NCBI GenBank assembly: GCA_021779935.1
Contig: JAJXZT010000007.1
Coordinates: 1-55,738 of the forward strand
DNA length: 55,738 bases
DNA from: Acidobacteriota bacterium
GTDB taxonomy: Bacteria > Acidobacteriota > Terriglobia > Terriglobales > Acidobacteriaceae
Direction: 5' to 3'
Of this stretch, positions 16,416 through 26,043 are shown in pieces. Numbering within the stretch: the first letter of the stretch is position 1; the number at the start of each line of letters is the position of its first letter. The notes under the pieces were generated by a model. It did not search any database and was not told the DNA's origin. It saw nothing but the letters and a program-made list of their open reading frames with translations. Position numbers and translations under genes: made by a program.

Positions 16416-17063
16416 ATGAAACGTGTTTTGCTTGTAGGGATGTTCATAGCGTGTTTTAGCTTCACTTCCGCGGCATTTGCGGGAACGACAGCGAAACAGG
16501 AAACCGGAACCAAGACAACTGCCGCCAAGACGGCCAAGAAGGCGGCAAAGAAAGCGGTTGGGATTTACGCGAATACGACCGAGGTTGACGGTAAGACGAT
16601 GATGATGAGAGCGACGAAAGTCGTTCATCTCAAGACGGCAAATGGCAAGGATGCCGGAACCGTCTCGCTGACACAGGACCAGAATGGCGTGATGATGGTG
16701 ATGAATCTGCGCAACCTGCCTCCGGGCGAGCACGCAATTCACTTCCACCAGAATGCCAGTTGCGATCCGCCGGACTTTACGTCCGCGGGCGGGCACTTCA
16801 ATCCGTTGCACATGCATCACGGAATGGAGAATCCGCAGGGACCGCATGCGGGCGACATGCCGAACATCAAGGTAGGCAAGAGCGGCCGATATTACGGCAG
16901 ATACACCAATCCGCGGGTGTCGCTGGTTCCGGTTGAGTCATTCAACTCGCTGTTTGCCAATGGCGGGACGTCGATTGTGATCCATGCATCGGCGGACGAT
17001 CAGAAGACAGACCCGGCAGGGAACGCCGGTGCGCGCATTGCCTGCGGCGTGATCACAAAGTAA
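16416..17063 (+). CDS. sodC: Cu/Zn superoxide dismutase, exported
   Basis: Signal peptide at residues 1-22 (cleavage near AFA). A Lys/Ala/Thr-rich linker follows and then the SOD domain: metal-ligand motif '[14 protein letters not shown]', 'SAGGHFNP', 'HAGDMPNI' and 'IVIHASADD', ending 'GARIACGVI' whose Cys should bond to the Cys of CDPP. The enzyme removes superoxide in the periplasm. The linker '[10 protein letters not shown]' is longer than in E. coli SodC. The AGGAGAAG ribosome-binding site fits the start, and a terminator follows. Confidence 0.93.
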   Translation: MKRVLLVGMFIACFSFTSAAFAGTTAKQETGTKTTAAKTAKKAAKKAVGIYANTTEVDGKTMMMRATKVVHLKTANGKDAGTVSLTQDQNGVMMVMNLRNLPPGEHAIHFHQNASCDPPDFTSAGGHFNPLHMHHGMENPQGPHAGDMPNIKVGKSGRYYGRYTNPRVSLVPVESFNSLFANGGTSIVIHASADDQKTDPAGNAGARIACGVITK

Positions 17064-17082
17064 GAGGTGAGATCCACCGAAG

Positions 17083-17108
17083 AGCGGGGGTGAGAGCTCC
17101 CGCTTTTG
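17083..17108 (+). terminator. Terminator of sodC
   Basis: AGCGGG (17083-17088) pairs with CCCGCT (17099-17104), followed by TTTG. Confidence 0.6.
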
Positions 17109-17250
17109 TGTTTCCGGCACCCAACTAACGAATTTTCCCGTAATAACAAAGCAGGGTATTTCGCATGTCGCGAAAGATTCCGCGTATCTCTCCACGGACG
17201 TACCATGGCTGCGCAGTCGCGATGAGGATTCTGGTCACAGGAGAGATTCG

Positions 17251-19371
17251 ATGCGCCACGCAACCCCCACGTTCGCAGTCATACTATTCTTATTGTTGGC
17301 GGCGGTGATTGTGCAGCCGCTTGTTGCGCAGGAGAAACCGATGAGCAATGGCAAGGAAGCGGCGACGGCGCCGACCTGGATGAAGGCGAGTAGCGCGAGC
17401 CTCGAACAGGAGTTGGTGGCGAAGTATGGCGAAGGCCAACGGCCGCGGATTCAGCGAGGGTTGAAACAGGCCGGTGAGTACTGGCGTGCGGAAGATGGCG
17501 ATGCAACGGTGTTTGCCGGATTTGTTCGCGAAAACTTTGCCGGCGATCAGGCCACGCTGGATACGATGTTCGCGCGCTTCGAGCGACTGATGGAACAACT
17601 CGACGGGCACATGCTGGAGATCAACAAGGAATTCCGCATGCAGTCGGACCTCGATGCCGGGCCGATCCTTCCATTCGATGAAGTCTTTGCCGGATACGAT
17701 CCTTCGGCGCATGTGAACGACGACTTCTTCGGTAACAAACTCGCGTTCGTCGTGCTGCTTAACTTTCCGCTGACAACGCTGGACGAGCGACTGACGGATG
17801 GCGAGCACTGGACGCGCCGCCAATGGGCGGAAGCGCGTCTGGCCGAACGCTTCTCCAAGCGCGTTCCCGCCGATGTGAACCTGGCGATTGCGCAGGCCAG
17901 CGCAGAGGCCGAGCGCTATGTGGCGGAGTACAACGTCTGGATGTATCACCTCGTCAACGGCAGCGGCGAACGGTTGTTTCCGCCAAAGATGCGGCTGCTT
18001 TCGCATTGGAACCTTCGCGATGAGATCAAGGCAGACTACGCCGATTCGCAGAACGGACTCGCGAAGCAACAGATGATTCAACTGGTGATGGAGCGCATTG
18101 CCACGCAGACGATTCCGGCGGTGGTCATTAATAATCCCGGTGTCGACTGGAATCCGGTGACGAATGAAGTGAGGCCCGCGACAGTTGCCGATGCCGATGC
18201 TCCGCCGACGCCGAAAGAGTTGGCGGTGAACAAACCGGAGGCGGATGCTCGCTACGCGACTCTACTGAAGACGTATCGTGCGGCACGCATGGCAGATACG
18301 TATTCGCCGACGGCTCCGACGCTGATCGCGCGCAGGTTCGACGAAGACCGCGAAATTCCCGAGCAGCGCGTGAAGGCGATGCTGGAACAAGTAGTGTCGT
18401 CGCCGCAGGTGCCGCGTGTTGCCAAGCTGATTGAGCAGCGGTTGGGCCGTCCACTCCAGCCGTTCGACATCTGGTACAACGGATTCCGCGCCAAGAGCCG
18501 CTACAGCGAAGCTCAACTCGATGAGATTGTCGCGAAGCGCTATCCCACGCCCGAGGCGTATCAGAAAGATATTCCGAACATGCTGGTGAAGCTCGGGTTC
18601 CCAAAGGCCGATGCGGAGAGGATCGCGGCGAACATTGTCGTTGATCCCGCGCGCGGGTCTGGTCACGCGATGCCGTCGTCGATGCGTCAGGCCAAGGTCC
18701 GGCTGCGTACGCGCGTCGACAAGACGGGCATGAACTACAAGGGATTCAACATCGCGGTGCACGAGATGGGGCACAACGTGGAGCAGACGCTGTCTCTCAA
18801 CGACGTTGACCACTACATGCTGCACGGCGTACCGAATACAGCGTTTACCGAGGCGCTTGCGTTTGTCTTCCAGGGCAACGATCTCAAACTGCTGGGACTG
18901 GAACAGGACGACCCGCAAGCCGAAGCGCTGAAGACGCTGAACGATTTCTGGGGAACCTATGAAATCGCGGGCGTGGCGCTGGTCGACATGAGTGTGTGGC
19001 ACTGGATGTACGACCATCCCGATGCCTCGCCGGCCGAGCTTAAGGAAGCGACGCTGCAGATTGCGCGCGACATCTGGAACAAGTATTACGCGCCGGTCTT
19101 CCACCAGAAAGACGTGGTTCTGCTGGCGGTCTATTCGCACATGGTTGATTCGTTCCTCTATCTTCCGGATTATCCGATGGGACATCTGATCGCCCTGCAA
19201 GTGGAGGAGCAGATGCGCAAGACGGGGAACGTGGGGCCGGAGTTCGAGCGGATGGCAAAGTTCGGCAGTCTTGCGCCGGACCTCTGGATGAAGAACGCAG
19301 CCGGTGCCCCAGTGGGTGCGGAAGCAATGCTGAACGCGACGGAGCGGGCCTTGAAGCAAATGGGTTCGTAG
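17251..19371 (+). CDS. Secreted zinc metallopeptidase, 706 aa
   Basis: A signal peptide covers residues 1-26 (hydrophobic core 'FAVILFLLLAAVIVQP', AQE after). Around residue 505 is 'NIAVHEMGHNVEQ', an HExxH zinc site, and 'PNTAFTEALAFVFQ' about 30 residues later offers a Glu as third ligand, the gluzincin arrangement (compare M2/M3-type peptidases). The preceding 700-odd bases encode a helical domain that would cover the active-site channel. Large proteins with this sequence occur in Acidobacteriota and Bacteroidota as uncharacterised peptidases (recollection). Substrate unknown. It stands alone. Confidence 0.8.
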   Translation: MRHATPTFAVILFLLLAAVIVQPLVAQEKPMSNGKEAATAPTWMKASSASLEQELVAKYGEGQRPRIQRGLKQAGEYWRAEDGDATVFAGFVRENFAGDQATLDTMFARFERLMEQLDGHMLEINKEFRMQSDLDAGPILPFDEVFAGYDPSAHVNDDFFGNKLAFVVLLNFPLTTLDERLTDGEHWTRRQWAEARLAERFSKRVPADVNLAIAQASAEAERYVAEYNVWMYHLVNGSGERLFPPKMRLLSHWNLRDEIKADYADSQNGLAKQQMIQLVMERIATQTIPAVVINNPGVDWNPVTNEVRPATVADADAPPTPKELAVNKPEADARYATLLKTYRAARMADTYSPTAPTLIARRFDEDREIPEQRVKAMLEQVVSSPQVPRVAKLIEQRLGRPLQPFDIWYNGFRAKSRYSEAQLDEIVAKRYPTPEAYQKDIPNMLVKLGFPKADAERIAANIVVDPARGSGHAMPSSMRQAKVRLRTRVDKTGMNYKGFNIAVHEMGHNVEQTLSLNDVDHYMLHGVPNTAFTEALAFVFQGNDLKLLGLEQDDPQAEALKTLNDFWGTYEIAGVALVDMSVWHWMYDHPDASPAELKEATLQIARDIWNKYYAPVFHQKDVVLLAVYSHMVDSFLYLPDYPMGHLIALQVEEQMRKTGNVGPEFERMAKFGSLAPDLWMKNAAGAPVGAEAMLNATERALKQMGS

Positions 19372-19509
19372 GAGTTTTTGGATATCTTATGCGGCGGGTT
19401 CGATGGAATTCGCCGCATTTTGCGCGGGGAACTCGCATCTCCGCCGAGGAAGCACTACAATCTCCGGTTGCCCATAATTCCCTGACGTCATCAGTAAGGA
19501 AGCCCTGCA

Positions 19510-20862
19510 ATGCCAACTCATACGATCATTGAGCCTTTTCGCATTAAAAGTGTCGAACCGATTCGGTGGACGACGCGTGAAGAGCGCGAGTCCTTACTCA
19601 AGCAAGCGCACTACAACCTGTTTCTACTCCCGGCGGACGACGTCCTGATCGATCTGCTGACCGACTCCGGCACCGGCGCCATGTCGACCTACCAATGGGG
19701 CGCGATCATGGAAGGCGATGAGAGTTATGCGGGAAGCCGCAGCTACGACCGGTTCCGCGATTCCATCCAGAACATCTTCGGCTACAAGCACGTTATACCG
19801 ACGCACCAGGGCCGCGCCGCCGAGCGAATCCTCTTCAGTTGCATGGTGAAGAAAGGCGACGTCGTCCCGAACAACACGCACTTCGATACCACGCGCGCCA
19901 ACCTTGAGCATGCGGGTGGAGAAGCCGTTGACCTGGTGATCCCGGAAGGAAAGCAGCCGAGTACGGTGCATCCCTTCAAGGGGAACATGGACGTTGCGGC
20001 GCTGGAAGATTTGATCAAGCGCGTGGGCAAGGAGCGAATTCCGCTCATCATGCTGACGGTGACGAATAATTCCGGCGGAGGTCAGCCGGTATCGATGGAA
20101 AATGCGCGCGCGGTGAGTGCGCTGTGCAAGAAATACGGCATTCCGCTCTACTTCGACGCATGCCGGTTCGCGGAGAATGCTTATTTCATCAAGGTCCGCG
20201 AAAAAGGATACGAGAACAAAACGCCGAAGGAGATCGCGCAGGAGATGTTCGCGCTCGGCGATGGCTGCACGATGTCCGCCAAGAAAGACGGCATGGCAAA
20301 CATCGGCGGATTCCTCTGCACCAATGACGACCTGCTGGCGCAACAGGAGAAGGATCTGCTGATTCTGACCGAAGGCTACCCGACATACGGCGGGCTGGCT
20401 GGTCGCGACCTGGAGGCGATTGCAGTTGGGCTGCAGGAGGCGGTGCAGACGGACTACCTGCGGTATCGCATCGCGTCGACGGCATACCTGGGAAATCACA
20501 TCCACGAGCAAGGCGTTCCCATCGTGATGCCTCCGGGCGGACATGCAATTTACCTGGATGCGCGTGCGTTCGTTCCGCACATTCCGCTGGAGCAATTCCC
20601 GGGAGTGGCGCTTGCAGCGGAACTCTATCTCGAAGGCGGCATCCGCACGGTGGAGATCGGGACCCTGATGTTTGGAGCGGCAGCAAAGATGGACCTGGTG
20701 CGGCTGGCGATTCCCCGGCGCACGTACACTCAAAGCCACGTGGATTACGTGATTGAAGTGATTCTGGAAGTCTGGCGTAAACGTCAACAGATTCGCGGGC
20801 TCAAACTTACGTACGAACCGCCGTTCCTGCGTCATTTCACGGCACGGTTTGAAGTGGTCTAG
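19510..20862 (+). CDS. tnaA: Tryptophanase
   Basis: A 450-residue fold-type I PLP enzyme that cleaves tryptophan to indole, pyruvate and ammonia. The PLP lysine is in 'TMSAKKDGMANIGG' (K259). It must be told apart from tyrosine phenol-lyase: the segment 'GIRTVEIGT' has Ile where TPL has the substrate-binding Arg of 'RSMERG', and 'LRHFTA' has the His (H463 in E. coli TnaA) where TPL has Phe. Both support tryptophanase. No tnaB permease or TnaC-like leader is seen; a 138-base gap precedes it. A terminator follows. Confidence 0.88.
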   Translation: MPTHTIIEPFRIKSVEPIRWTTREERESLLKQAHYNLFLLPADDVLIDLLTDSGTGAMSTYQWGAIMEGDESYAGSRSYDRFRDSIQNIFGYKHVIPTHQGRAAERILFSCMVKKGDVVPNNTHFDTTRANLEHAGGEAVDLVIPEGKQPSTVHPFKGNMDVAALEDLIKRVGKERIPLIMLTVTNNSGGGQPVSMENARAVSALCKKYGIPLYFDACRFAENAYFIKVREKGYENKTPKEIAQEMFALGDGCTMSAKKDGMANIGGFLCTNDDLLAQQEKDLLILTEGYPTYGGLAGRDLEAIAVGLQEAVQTDYLRYRIASTAYLGNHIHEQGVPIVMPPGGHAIYLDARAFVPHIPLEQFPGVALAAELYLEGGIRTVEIGTLMFGAAAKMDLVRLAIPRRTYTQSHVDYVIEVILEVWRKRQQIRGLKLTYEPPFLRHFTARFEVV

Positions 20863-20882
20863 GCGAATTGTTTTTCCCACGG

Positions 20883-20912
20883 AGGGCCGGTTAACGCCGG
20901 CCCTTTCGTTTT
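20883..20912 (+). terminator. Terminator of tnaA
   Basis: AGGGCCGG (20883-20890) pairs with CCGGCCCT (20897-20904) around TTAACG, followed by TTCGTTTTG. Confidence 0.75.
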
Positions 20913-21021
20913 GCACCAAAGATTCGCGAGACGTTTTCTCCGCCAGCAGGTCTAATGGTCGGCAGGCATGGAAGTGCCTGTTTTGTGGAACTTTTGCGAT
21001 CAAGGTGGCGTAGATAGTTAC

Positions 21022-22269
21022 ATGAGGATGCTGGTCGACATGTTTGCGCAGATCTTCCGGACGCTGTGGGCTCACAAGCTCCGGTCCTTCCTGACTATGT
21101 TCGGGATCGCGTGGGGTGTCGGATCGCTGCTTCTGCTGGTGGGGCTGGGAGAGGGATTCCGCAGCGGCAACCAGAGGGAGATGGCGTCGATCGGCGAGAA
21201 CATCATGTTCCTATTCCCAGGACGCGTGCCAGCCGTGGCGGGAAACCTCAATTCGGGACGTTACTACAAACTTACTTATCAGGACGTCGCAGACATCCGG
21301 CGCGAGGCGCCGCATGTGCGTTTGGTATCCCCTGTGTTGTCGCGGCAGGACATTCGAGCGGTAAGTGAATTTGCCACGGCAAACGGACAGGTAGTCGGCA
21401 TAGAACCGCAATTCAACCAGATGCGATATCTGCCGCAGGACCAGGGACGCTGGATGAACCGGGCCGATCTCGATCAGCGTCGCAACGTGGCAGTGCTTGG
21501 CTTCGAGATGAAGAAGACTTTGTTTCCCGGCCGTCCGGTGCTGGGCAGCACGGTTCTGCTCAACGGGGTTCCGTTCGAAGTGATTGGGACGATTCAGACG
21601 GTTGGTCGCGGCGACAACAATGCAACCAACCAGAGGATTTACGTCCCTTACAGCACCATGGCCATCTATTTTCCGACCAAGGGCGAATCACAACAGGACG
21701 CTCTCTCTTTCATCAACTACCAACCGACGCGTCGAGGGGACCACGACCTTGCAAGGGAAGAGGTACATCGCGTCGTTGCGCGGAATCACGGCTTCGATTA
21801 CCGAGCGAAAGATGCCTTTGAAGAGTGGGACACGATTCGCTCCGCCGAGATGGTGGGAAAGATTTTCGACGCGATGAACATGTTCCTGGGAGCGGTGGGA
21901 CTGGTCACGCTGGCGCTTGGAGCCATCGGAGTTGTCAACATCATGCTGGTTTCCGTGGCGGAGCGCACGAAAGAGATTGGACTTTGCAAGGCGCTGGGCG
22001 CCACGAATCGCAACATCCTTTTCCAGTTCTTCATGGAGGGCGTGATTATCACGGCGGTCAGTGGAGCGATAGGGATGGGGGCAGCGGCGGGATTCATGGC
22101 CGCGCTCGGAACGCTGCCTTCTCCGCAGGGGTTTGATACTCCGAAGCTTGTGCCGTCCACGGCGGTGTTGGCAATTGCCTGTCTTACCGTGGCCGGCGTG
22201 GTTGCCGGACTTTATCCCGCACGCAAGGCCGCCATGTTGACCCCGGTGGACGCGCTGAGGCAGGAGTAA
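21022..22269 (+). CDS. MacB-like ABC transporter permease (FtsX family)
   Basis: A four-helix FtsX/MacB-type permease. It has an N-terminal membrane helix after 'LRSFLTMFGIAWGVGSLLLL', a large periplasmic MacB_PCD-type domain (residues about 50-270), and three C-terminal helices including 'GVVNIMLVSVAERTKEIGLCKALGA', the family signature. It ends 'ALRQE'. The start is uncertain (ATGs at 21022, 21028 and 21040; a longer frame opens at 20968). The second permease follows after three bases. No ATP-binding subunit lies nearby, so the ATPase must be encoded elsewhere. Confidence 0.88.
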   Translation: MRMLVDMFAQIFRTLWAHKLRSFLTMFGIAWGVGSLLLLVGLGEGFRSGNQREMASIGENIMFLFPGRVPAVAGNLNSGRYYKLTYQDVADIRREAPHVRLVSPVLSRQDIRAVSEFATANGQVVGIEPQFNQMRYLPQDQGRWMNRADLDQRRNVAVLGFEMKKTLFPGRPVLGSTVLLNGVPFEVIGTIQTVGRGDNNATNQRIYVPYSTMAIYFPTKGESQQDALSFINYQPTRRGDHDLAREEVHRVVARNHGFDYRAKDAFEEWDTIRSAEMVGKIFDAMNMFLGAVGLVTLALGAIGVVNIMLVSVAERTKEIGLCKALGATNRNILFQFFMEGVIITAVSGAIGMGAAAGFMAALGTLPSPQGFDTPKLVPSTAVLAIACLTVAGVVAGLYPARKAAMLTPVDALRQE

Positions 22270-22272
22270 GCC

Positions 22273-23520
22273 ATGCTGGTGATGCGAGACGTGTTGCAGG
22301 AAGCGAAGGTGTCGCTGCTACATAACCGCCGCCGAACCATGCTCACGATGTTCGGCATGGCCTGGGGAATAGCGACGGTGGTATTGCTGCTCGCATACGG
22401 CAACGGTTTCGGCCAGGCCATCCAGAATATCTTTTCCAGCTTTGGCGTGTGCGTGATGGGCGTTTTCCCGGGACGTACCTCGATGCAGGCGGGCGGCAAC
22501 AAGGCCGGATCGCAGATCCGATTTACGCTGGATGACGTCGACCGCCTGACGACCAATGTTCCGCTGATCACGCATATCACACCCGAGGTCAACAAACAGG
22601 CCACGGTTTCGTACGAGAACCGCACGCTGAGTCTGTTGGTGCAGGGAAACTATCCATCCGCGCAACGGATTAAGGTGATGGAAATCGCGGAAGGGCGCTT
22701 CTTCAACGCGGAAGATATGATCCAGAAGGCGCGCGTTGTCGTTATCGGCGCCGAAGCGAAGGATAAACTGTTTTCCGGCAAGTACGCCGTGGGCGAAAGA
22801 ATTCGTATCGACGGCATGAGTTTCGAAGTAATCGGCGTGCAGAAGCCGCGAATGCAGGAAGGGGATAACGACATCAACCGACTGTTGACGATCCCTTTCA
22901 CCACGATGAGCGACTTGTGCGACACACATTACATCGACGGGATGTGGCTCGACTATGAGGGTGACCAGTACGAGGAAATCGAGCGTTCCATTCGCAACAC
23001 GCTGGCATCCCATTTCAACTTCAAGCCCGAGGACCGTCGCGCGGTTTTCGTCTTCAGCTCAATGAAGCAACTTGCACAGTTCAACATCATCACCATGGGG
23101 CTGAAGATTCTGCTGGCCTTCATCGGGACACTTACGCTGGGAATCGGCGGCGTGGGGTTGATGAATATCATGCTGGTTTCCGTCTCGCAACGGACGCGCG
23201 AAATTGGGCTTGAGAAAGCGGTCGGCGCTACGCGGACGGACATCCTCTGGCAGTTCCTCGCGGAAGCGCTGGCGATCACCTTTGCCGGCGGCCTCATCGG
23301 GATTGTGCTTGCCTACGGAGTTTCGTTCTCAGTTGGCACGATTACGCTTTACAGCGCGCTGGCCAAACACGGCGAGGCGGGCGATATCCGGCTGCTTATT
23401 TCGCTTTCCTCTGTGGTGATTGCCACGTTGATTCTTACGGCTGTGGGGCTTATCAGCGGAATGGTGCCCGCGATTCGCGCCTCTCGTCTTGATCCGATCG
23501 AAGCGCTACGCTACGAATAG
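22273..23520 (+). CDS. MacB-like ABC transporter permease (FtsX family)
   Basis: The partner of the preceding gene, with the same layout: 'NRRRTMLTMFGMAWGIATVVLLL' at the N-terminus, a periplasmic domain, and 'GVGLMNIMLVSVSQRTREIGLEKAVGAT' in the first C-terminal helix loop, ending 'IEALRYE'. The two are probably the heterodimeric membrane part of a macrolide- or lipoprotein-type exporter or mechanotransmission complex. Its stop lies eight bases from the stop of the convergent phosphatase gene. Confidence 0.9.
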   Translation: MLVMRDVLQEAKVSLLHNRRRTMLTMFGMAWGIATVVLLLAYGNGFGQAIQNIFSSFGVCVMGVFPGRTSMQAGGNKAGSQIRFTLDDVDRLTTNVPLITHITPEVNKQATVSYENRTLSLLVQGNYPSAQRIKVMEIAEGRFFNAEDMIQKARVVVIGAEAKDKLFSGKYAVGERIRIDGMSFEVIGVQKPRMQEGDNDINRLLTIPFTTMSDLCDTHYIDGMWLDYEGDQYEEIERSIRNTLASHFNFKPEDRRAVFVFSSMKQLAQFNIITMGLKILLAFIGTLTLGIGGVGLMNIMLVSVSQRTREIGLEKAVGATRTDILWQFLAEALAITFAGGLIGIVLAYGVSFSVGTITLYSALAKHGEAGDIRLLISLSSVVIATLILTAVGLISGMVPAIRASRLDPIEALRYE

Positions 23521-23528
23521 GTGTCACC

Positions 23529-25625
23529 CTATCGCGCGCGAGCCAGCACGACGGTAATGTCATCGGGTTGCTCATCACCGCCAATCCAGTCGGTGACGGC
23601 GGCGATGATGATATCCGAAATGCGCGAGAGCGAGAGATCGCGATTCTCCCGGACGAGTTCAACAAGACGCTCCGCGCCAAATTCTCCAAACTCGTTTTCA
23701 GGTTCGGTCACACCATCGCTGTAAGCCACGAAGATATCCCCCGGGTTCATCTGCGCGCAGCAGTCCGGGTAAGTCATGTCGCCGAACAATCCGACTACCG
23801 TTCCACCAGTCTCCAGTTCGCGTACGTGACCGTCGGACCCGACCAGCATTGGCGGGAGATGCCCGGCATTCGAGTACGTGAACTCGCGGGTTGACTGATC
23901 GTAGAAGCCCAGGAACATGGTCGCGTATTTCTCCGTGGGAGTGCTGCGATAGAGCTGCTGGTTGAGCATCGATAGCAGAAGTCCGGGGGGCAATGTGCCG
24001 TCACGCAGGGCGACACTGGCCAAGGCGATACTGCGTCCGGCGGGCGTTGTGGACAACAGCTCCGGCACCTGCTCCACAAGCGTATAGGCGCGGACAAATG
24101 CGTGGACCGTGGCCATCAACAGGGCAGCGGAAATTCCCTTGCCGGAGATGTCGCCCACGGCGATTCCGAGTCGAGTGGGGCCAACCGGAAGAAAGTCGTA
24201 GTAGTCGCCGCTGACGGTTCGCGCCGGCCGGCAGATACCGTGGACTTCGAGCGTCTCCAGTTCCGTGATGTCGCGCGGAAAGAGCAACGCCTGCACTTCC
24301 TTGGCAATCGCCAGTTCGCTCTCGATCCGCTGCTTCTCCTTCTGTTCTGCGATCAGTTTTTCGAGCGATTCCGTCATCGAGTTGAAGGAGGTTTCCAGTG
24401 CCGCCAACTGGTCGCGACTCTTGACGTTGATGCGATGTGCCAGGTCGCCTTGATTCACACGCTGCGTGGCGTCATAGAGCGACGCGACGGACTTCGTCAT
24501 GGTGCGCGTCAGGCGGACACCCACAATGAGCGCGCCGAGTTCGATGAGCGTGAAGAAGACGCCGACCGCAATCAGTGCCCCAACGATCACGCTGGTCATC
24601 TCTCCCAGCGTGCGGAACAACCGCGCGTAGAGCAGCGATGGCCTGGTCCGCAACGTCATAAATATTTGCGTGGTCGTGGCGCTGTTCCAGTCTGAGGCGC
24701 TAATAAGAGCGCCTGGAGGAAGGAACTCTACGTCCCAGCGCGACTTGGGTGGTGGCAATGTTCCCGCGCTCACCTTGGGAGTCGGGTCGAGATACGTGTC
24801 TCCGATCTTGATGTGCCCCGGCGATTCCACGAAATTTTTGGCGGTGGATTGTGACCTGCAATACAGGGCGATGACACCCATGTCCGAGGCGATCCGCGAT
24901 GCGCGTTCCGTATCGAGGGGAACGCTGGAGACAACGGTCATCACGTCCTTTGGAGCGATCGGCACGCGCGAGACCGCGCGCAGATAGAGAGCGTCTCCAT
25001 CGAGGACAATTGCCGATTCGCTGTTCGTGGGCGGAGGCGTCATCCTCACATCCTGCTTGCTGCCGTGTTGCAGCACGTAGGGCTTCCCGTGCAGGAAAAC
25101 AACGACGTCGCGGTTGGCGAATTCGCTGGAGGTAAGCGTCACCATGCTGTCCGCACTCTTGGGCGGTGCGCCGGTACGCCTGACGATCGGCAGAACTTCC
25201 GACGTGATGTTCGTGTTCAGGTCGGAGAGGCGCTTCAATTCCGATTGCAGATCGCTGGTGACAACGAACGATGAAAATTGGCCGGCAAAAAGATATGCAC
25301 CCAGGAGCGCCATCGTTCCGAGCAGGACAAGAGGAATGACTCCGATAAAAATGTAGGTGACGATGAGGCGGTTGCGCAGACGCCACATGAATTTGCGGGT
25401 CAGCCAACGGTAGGCAAGAATAATCAGCGTGGCTGTAAGCAGGAACTTAACGAACCATGCGCTAAACGCAATGCTGCCCGGCGCCAGCGAGGGAAATGCT
25501 TTCTGCAATCCGGCGAGAAATCCCCAGATCACGAGGAGCAGCAGGGCAAGCCGCGCCAATAGTGTTTTTGGTACAAGCCGCTTTCTCGATAAAGTTTCCC
25601 GTAGAGTTCGGAAGGATTGCAGCAT
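23529..25625 (-). CDS. HAMP-domain PP2C-type serine phosphatase (RsbU/SpoIIE-like)
   Basis: A 698-residue membrane protein. Two or three N-terminal helices are followed by an extracytoplasmic sensor region (about 125-340), another helix, a HAMP domain (about 365-430, 'LYDATQRVNQGDLAHRI') and a short coiled coil. The C-terminal PP2C/SpoIIE domain has 'VSGDYYDFLPV', 'VGDISGKGISAALLMA', 'NAGHLPPML' and 'YSDGVTE', which include the metal-binding Asp residues. Such proteins dephosphorylate anti-sigma antagonists or diguanylate-type partners in response to outside signals. No anti-sigma antagonist gene is adjacent. Confidence 0.92.
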   Translation of the reverse strand: MLQSFRTLRETLSRKRLVPKTLLARLALLLLVIWGFLAGLQKAFPSLAPGSIAFSAWFVKFLLTATLIILAYRWLTRKFMWRLRNRLIVTYIFIGVIPLVLLGTMALLGAYLFAGQFSSFVVTSDLQSELKRLSDLNTNITSEVLPIVRRTGAPPKSADSMVTLTSSEFANRDVVVFLHGKPYVLQHGSKQDVRMTPPPTNSESAIVLDGDALYLRAVSRVPIAPKDVMTVVSSVPLDTERASRIASDMGVIALYCRSQSTAKNFVESPGHIKIGDTYLDPTPKVSAGTLPPPKSRWDVEFLPPGALISASDWNSATTTQIFMTLRTRPSLLYARLFRTLGEMTSVIVGALIAVGVFFTLIELGALIVGVRLTRTMTKSVASLYDATQRVNQGDLAHRINVKSRDQLAALETSFNSMTESLEKLIAEQKEKQRIESELAIAKEVQALLFPRDITELETLEVHGICRPARTVSGDYYDFLPVGPTRLGIAVGDISGKGISAALLMATVHAFVRAYTLVEQVPELLSTTPAGRSIALASVALRDGTLPPGLLLSMLNQQLYRSTPTEKYATMFLGFYDQSTREFTYSNAGHLPPMLVGSDGHVRELETGGTVVGLFGDMTYPDCCAQMNPGDIFVAYSDGVTEPENEFGEFGAERLVELVRENRDLSLSRISDIIIAAVTDWIGGDEQPDDITVVLARAR

Positions 25626-25766
25626 GGGAGTCGCTCGAAATTATAGCTGGAGATGTTTCCAGGCAGTCACGAATTCCGGTGAATATCCATAAGTTCAGTG
25701 TCAAGCAACCGTTATGGAAAAGTACGCCGTCCGGCGACCAAAGGTTCCACAAGAGTATGACCGCGC

Positions 25767-25967
25767 CTAGATTTCGGGGTAGAGATCGAAGAACGCTTCG
25801 ATGCTCTGTCGCAGTTGCGCTTCAATTTCTTCCTTACTGCCCTCCAATACGTGAAGCGTGACGCGGGCCGGGTGTCCATTCTTGAGCCTGATGCTGCCAT
25901 CCCCGACGCTATCGAGTTCTTCGGCTGGCAGTAACCGCATGCCGTAGACGAGAGCGAGATTTGCCAT
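25767..25967 (-). CDS. Small conserved-looking protein, 66 aa
   Basis: The protein 'MANLALVYGMRLLPAEELDS' continues to 'LEGSKEEIEAQLRQSIEAFFDLYPEI'. It has a strand-rich start and an amphipathic C-terminal helix. It is divergent from the 26044 gene with 76 bases between. The start has no strong ribosome-binding site. Family unknown; called from coherent protein pattern. Confidence 0.55.
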   Translation of the reverse strand: MANLALVYGMRLLPAEELDSVGDGSIRLKNGHPARVTLHVLEGSKEEIEAQLRQSIEAFFDLYPEI

Positions 25968-26043
25968 ACATGGATTTTACCAGTCCGGCGCGGCCTTTTC
26001 GGGCGATGGTGCCATCCTTGGTTGCGTCATTTACAATTCTTTC

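Noticed and set aside
16323-19359. Long His/Arg-rich minus-strand frames opposite sodC and the metallopeptidase gene
   Set aside because: They are typical high-GC antisense shadows without starts or domains.
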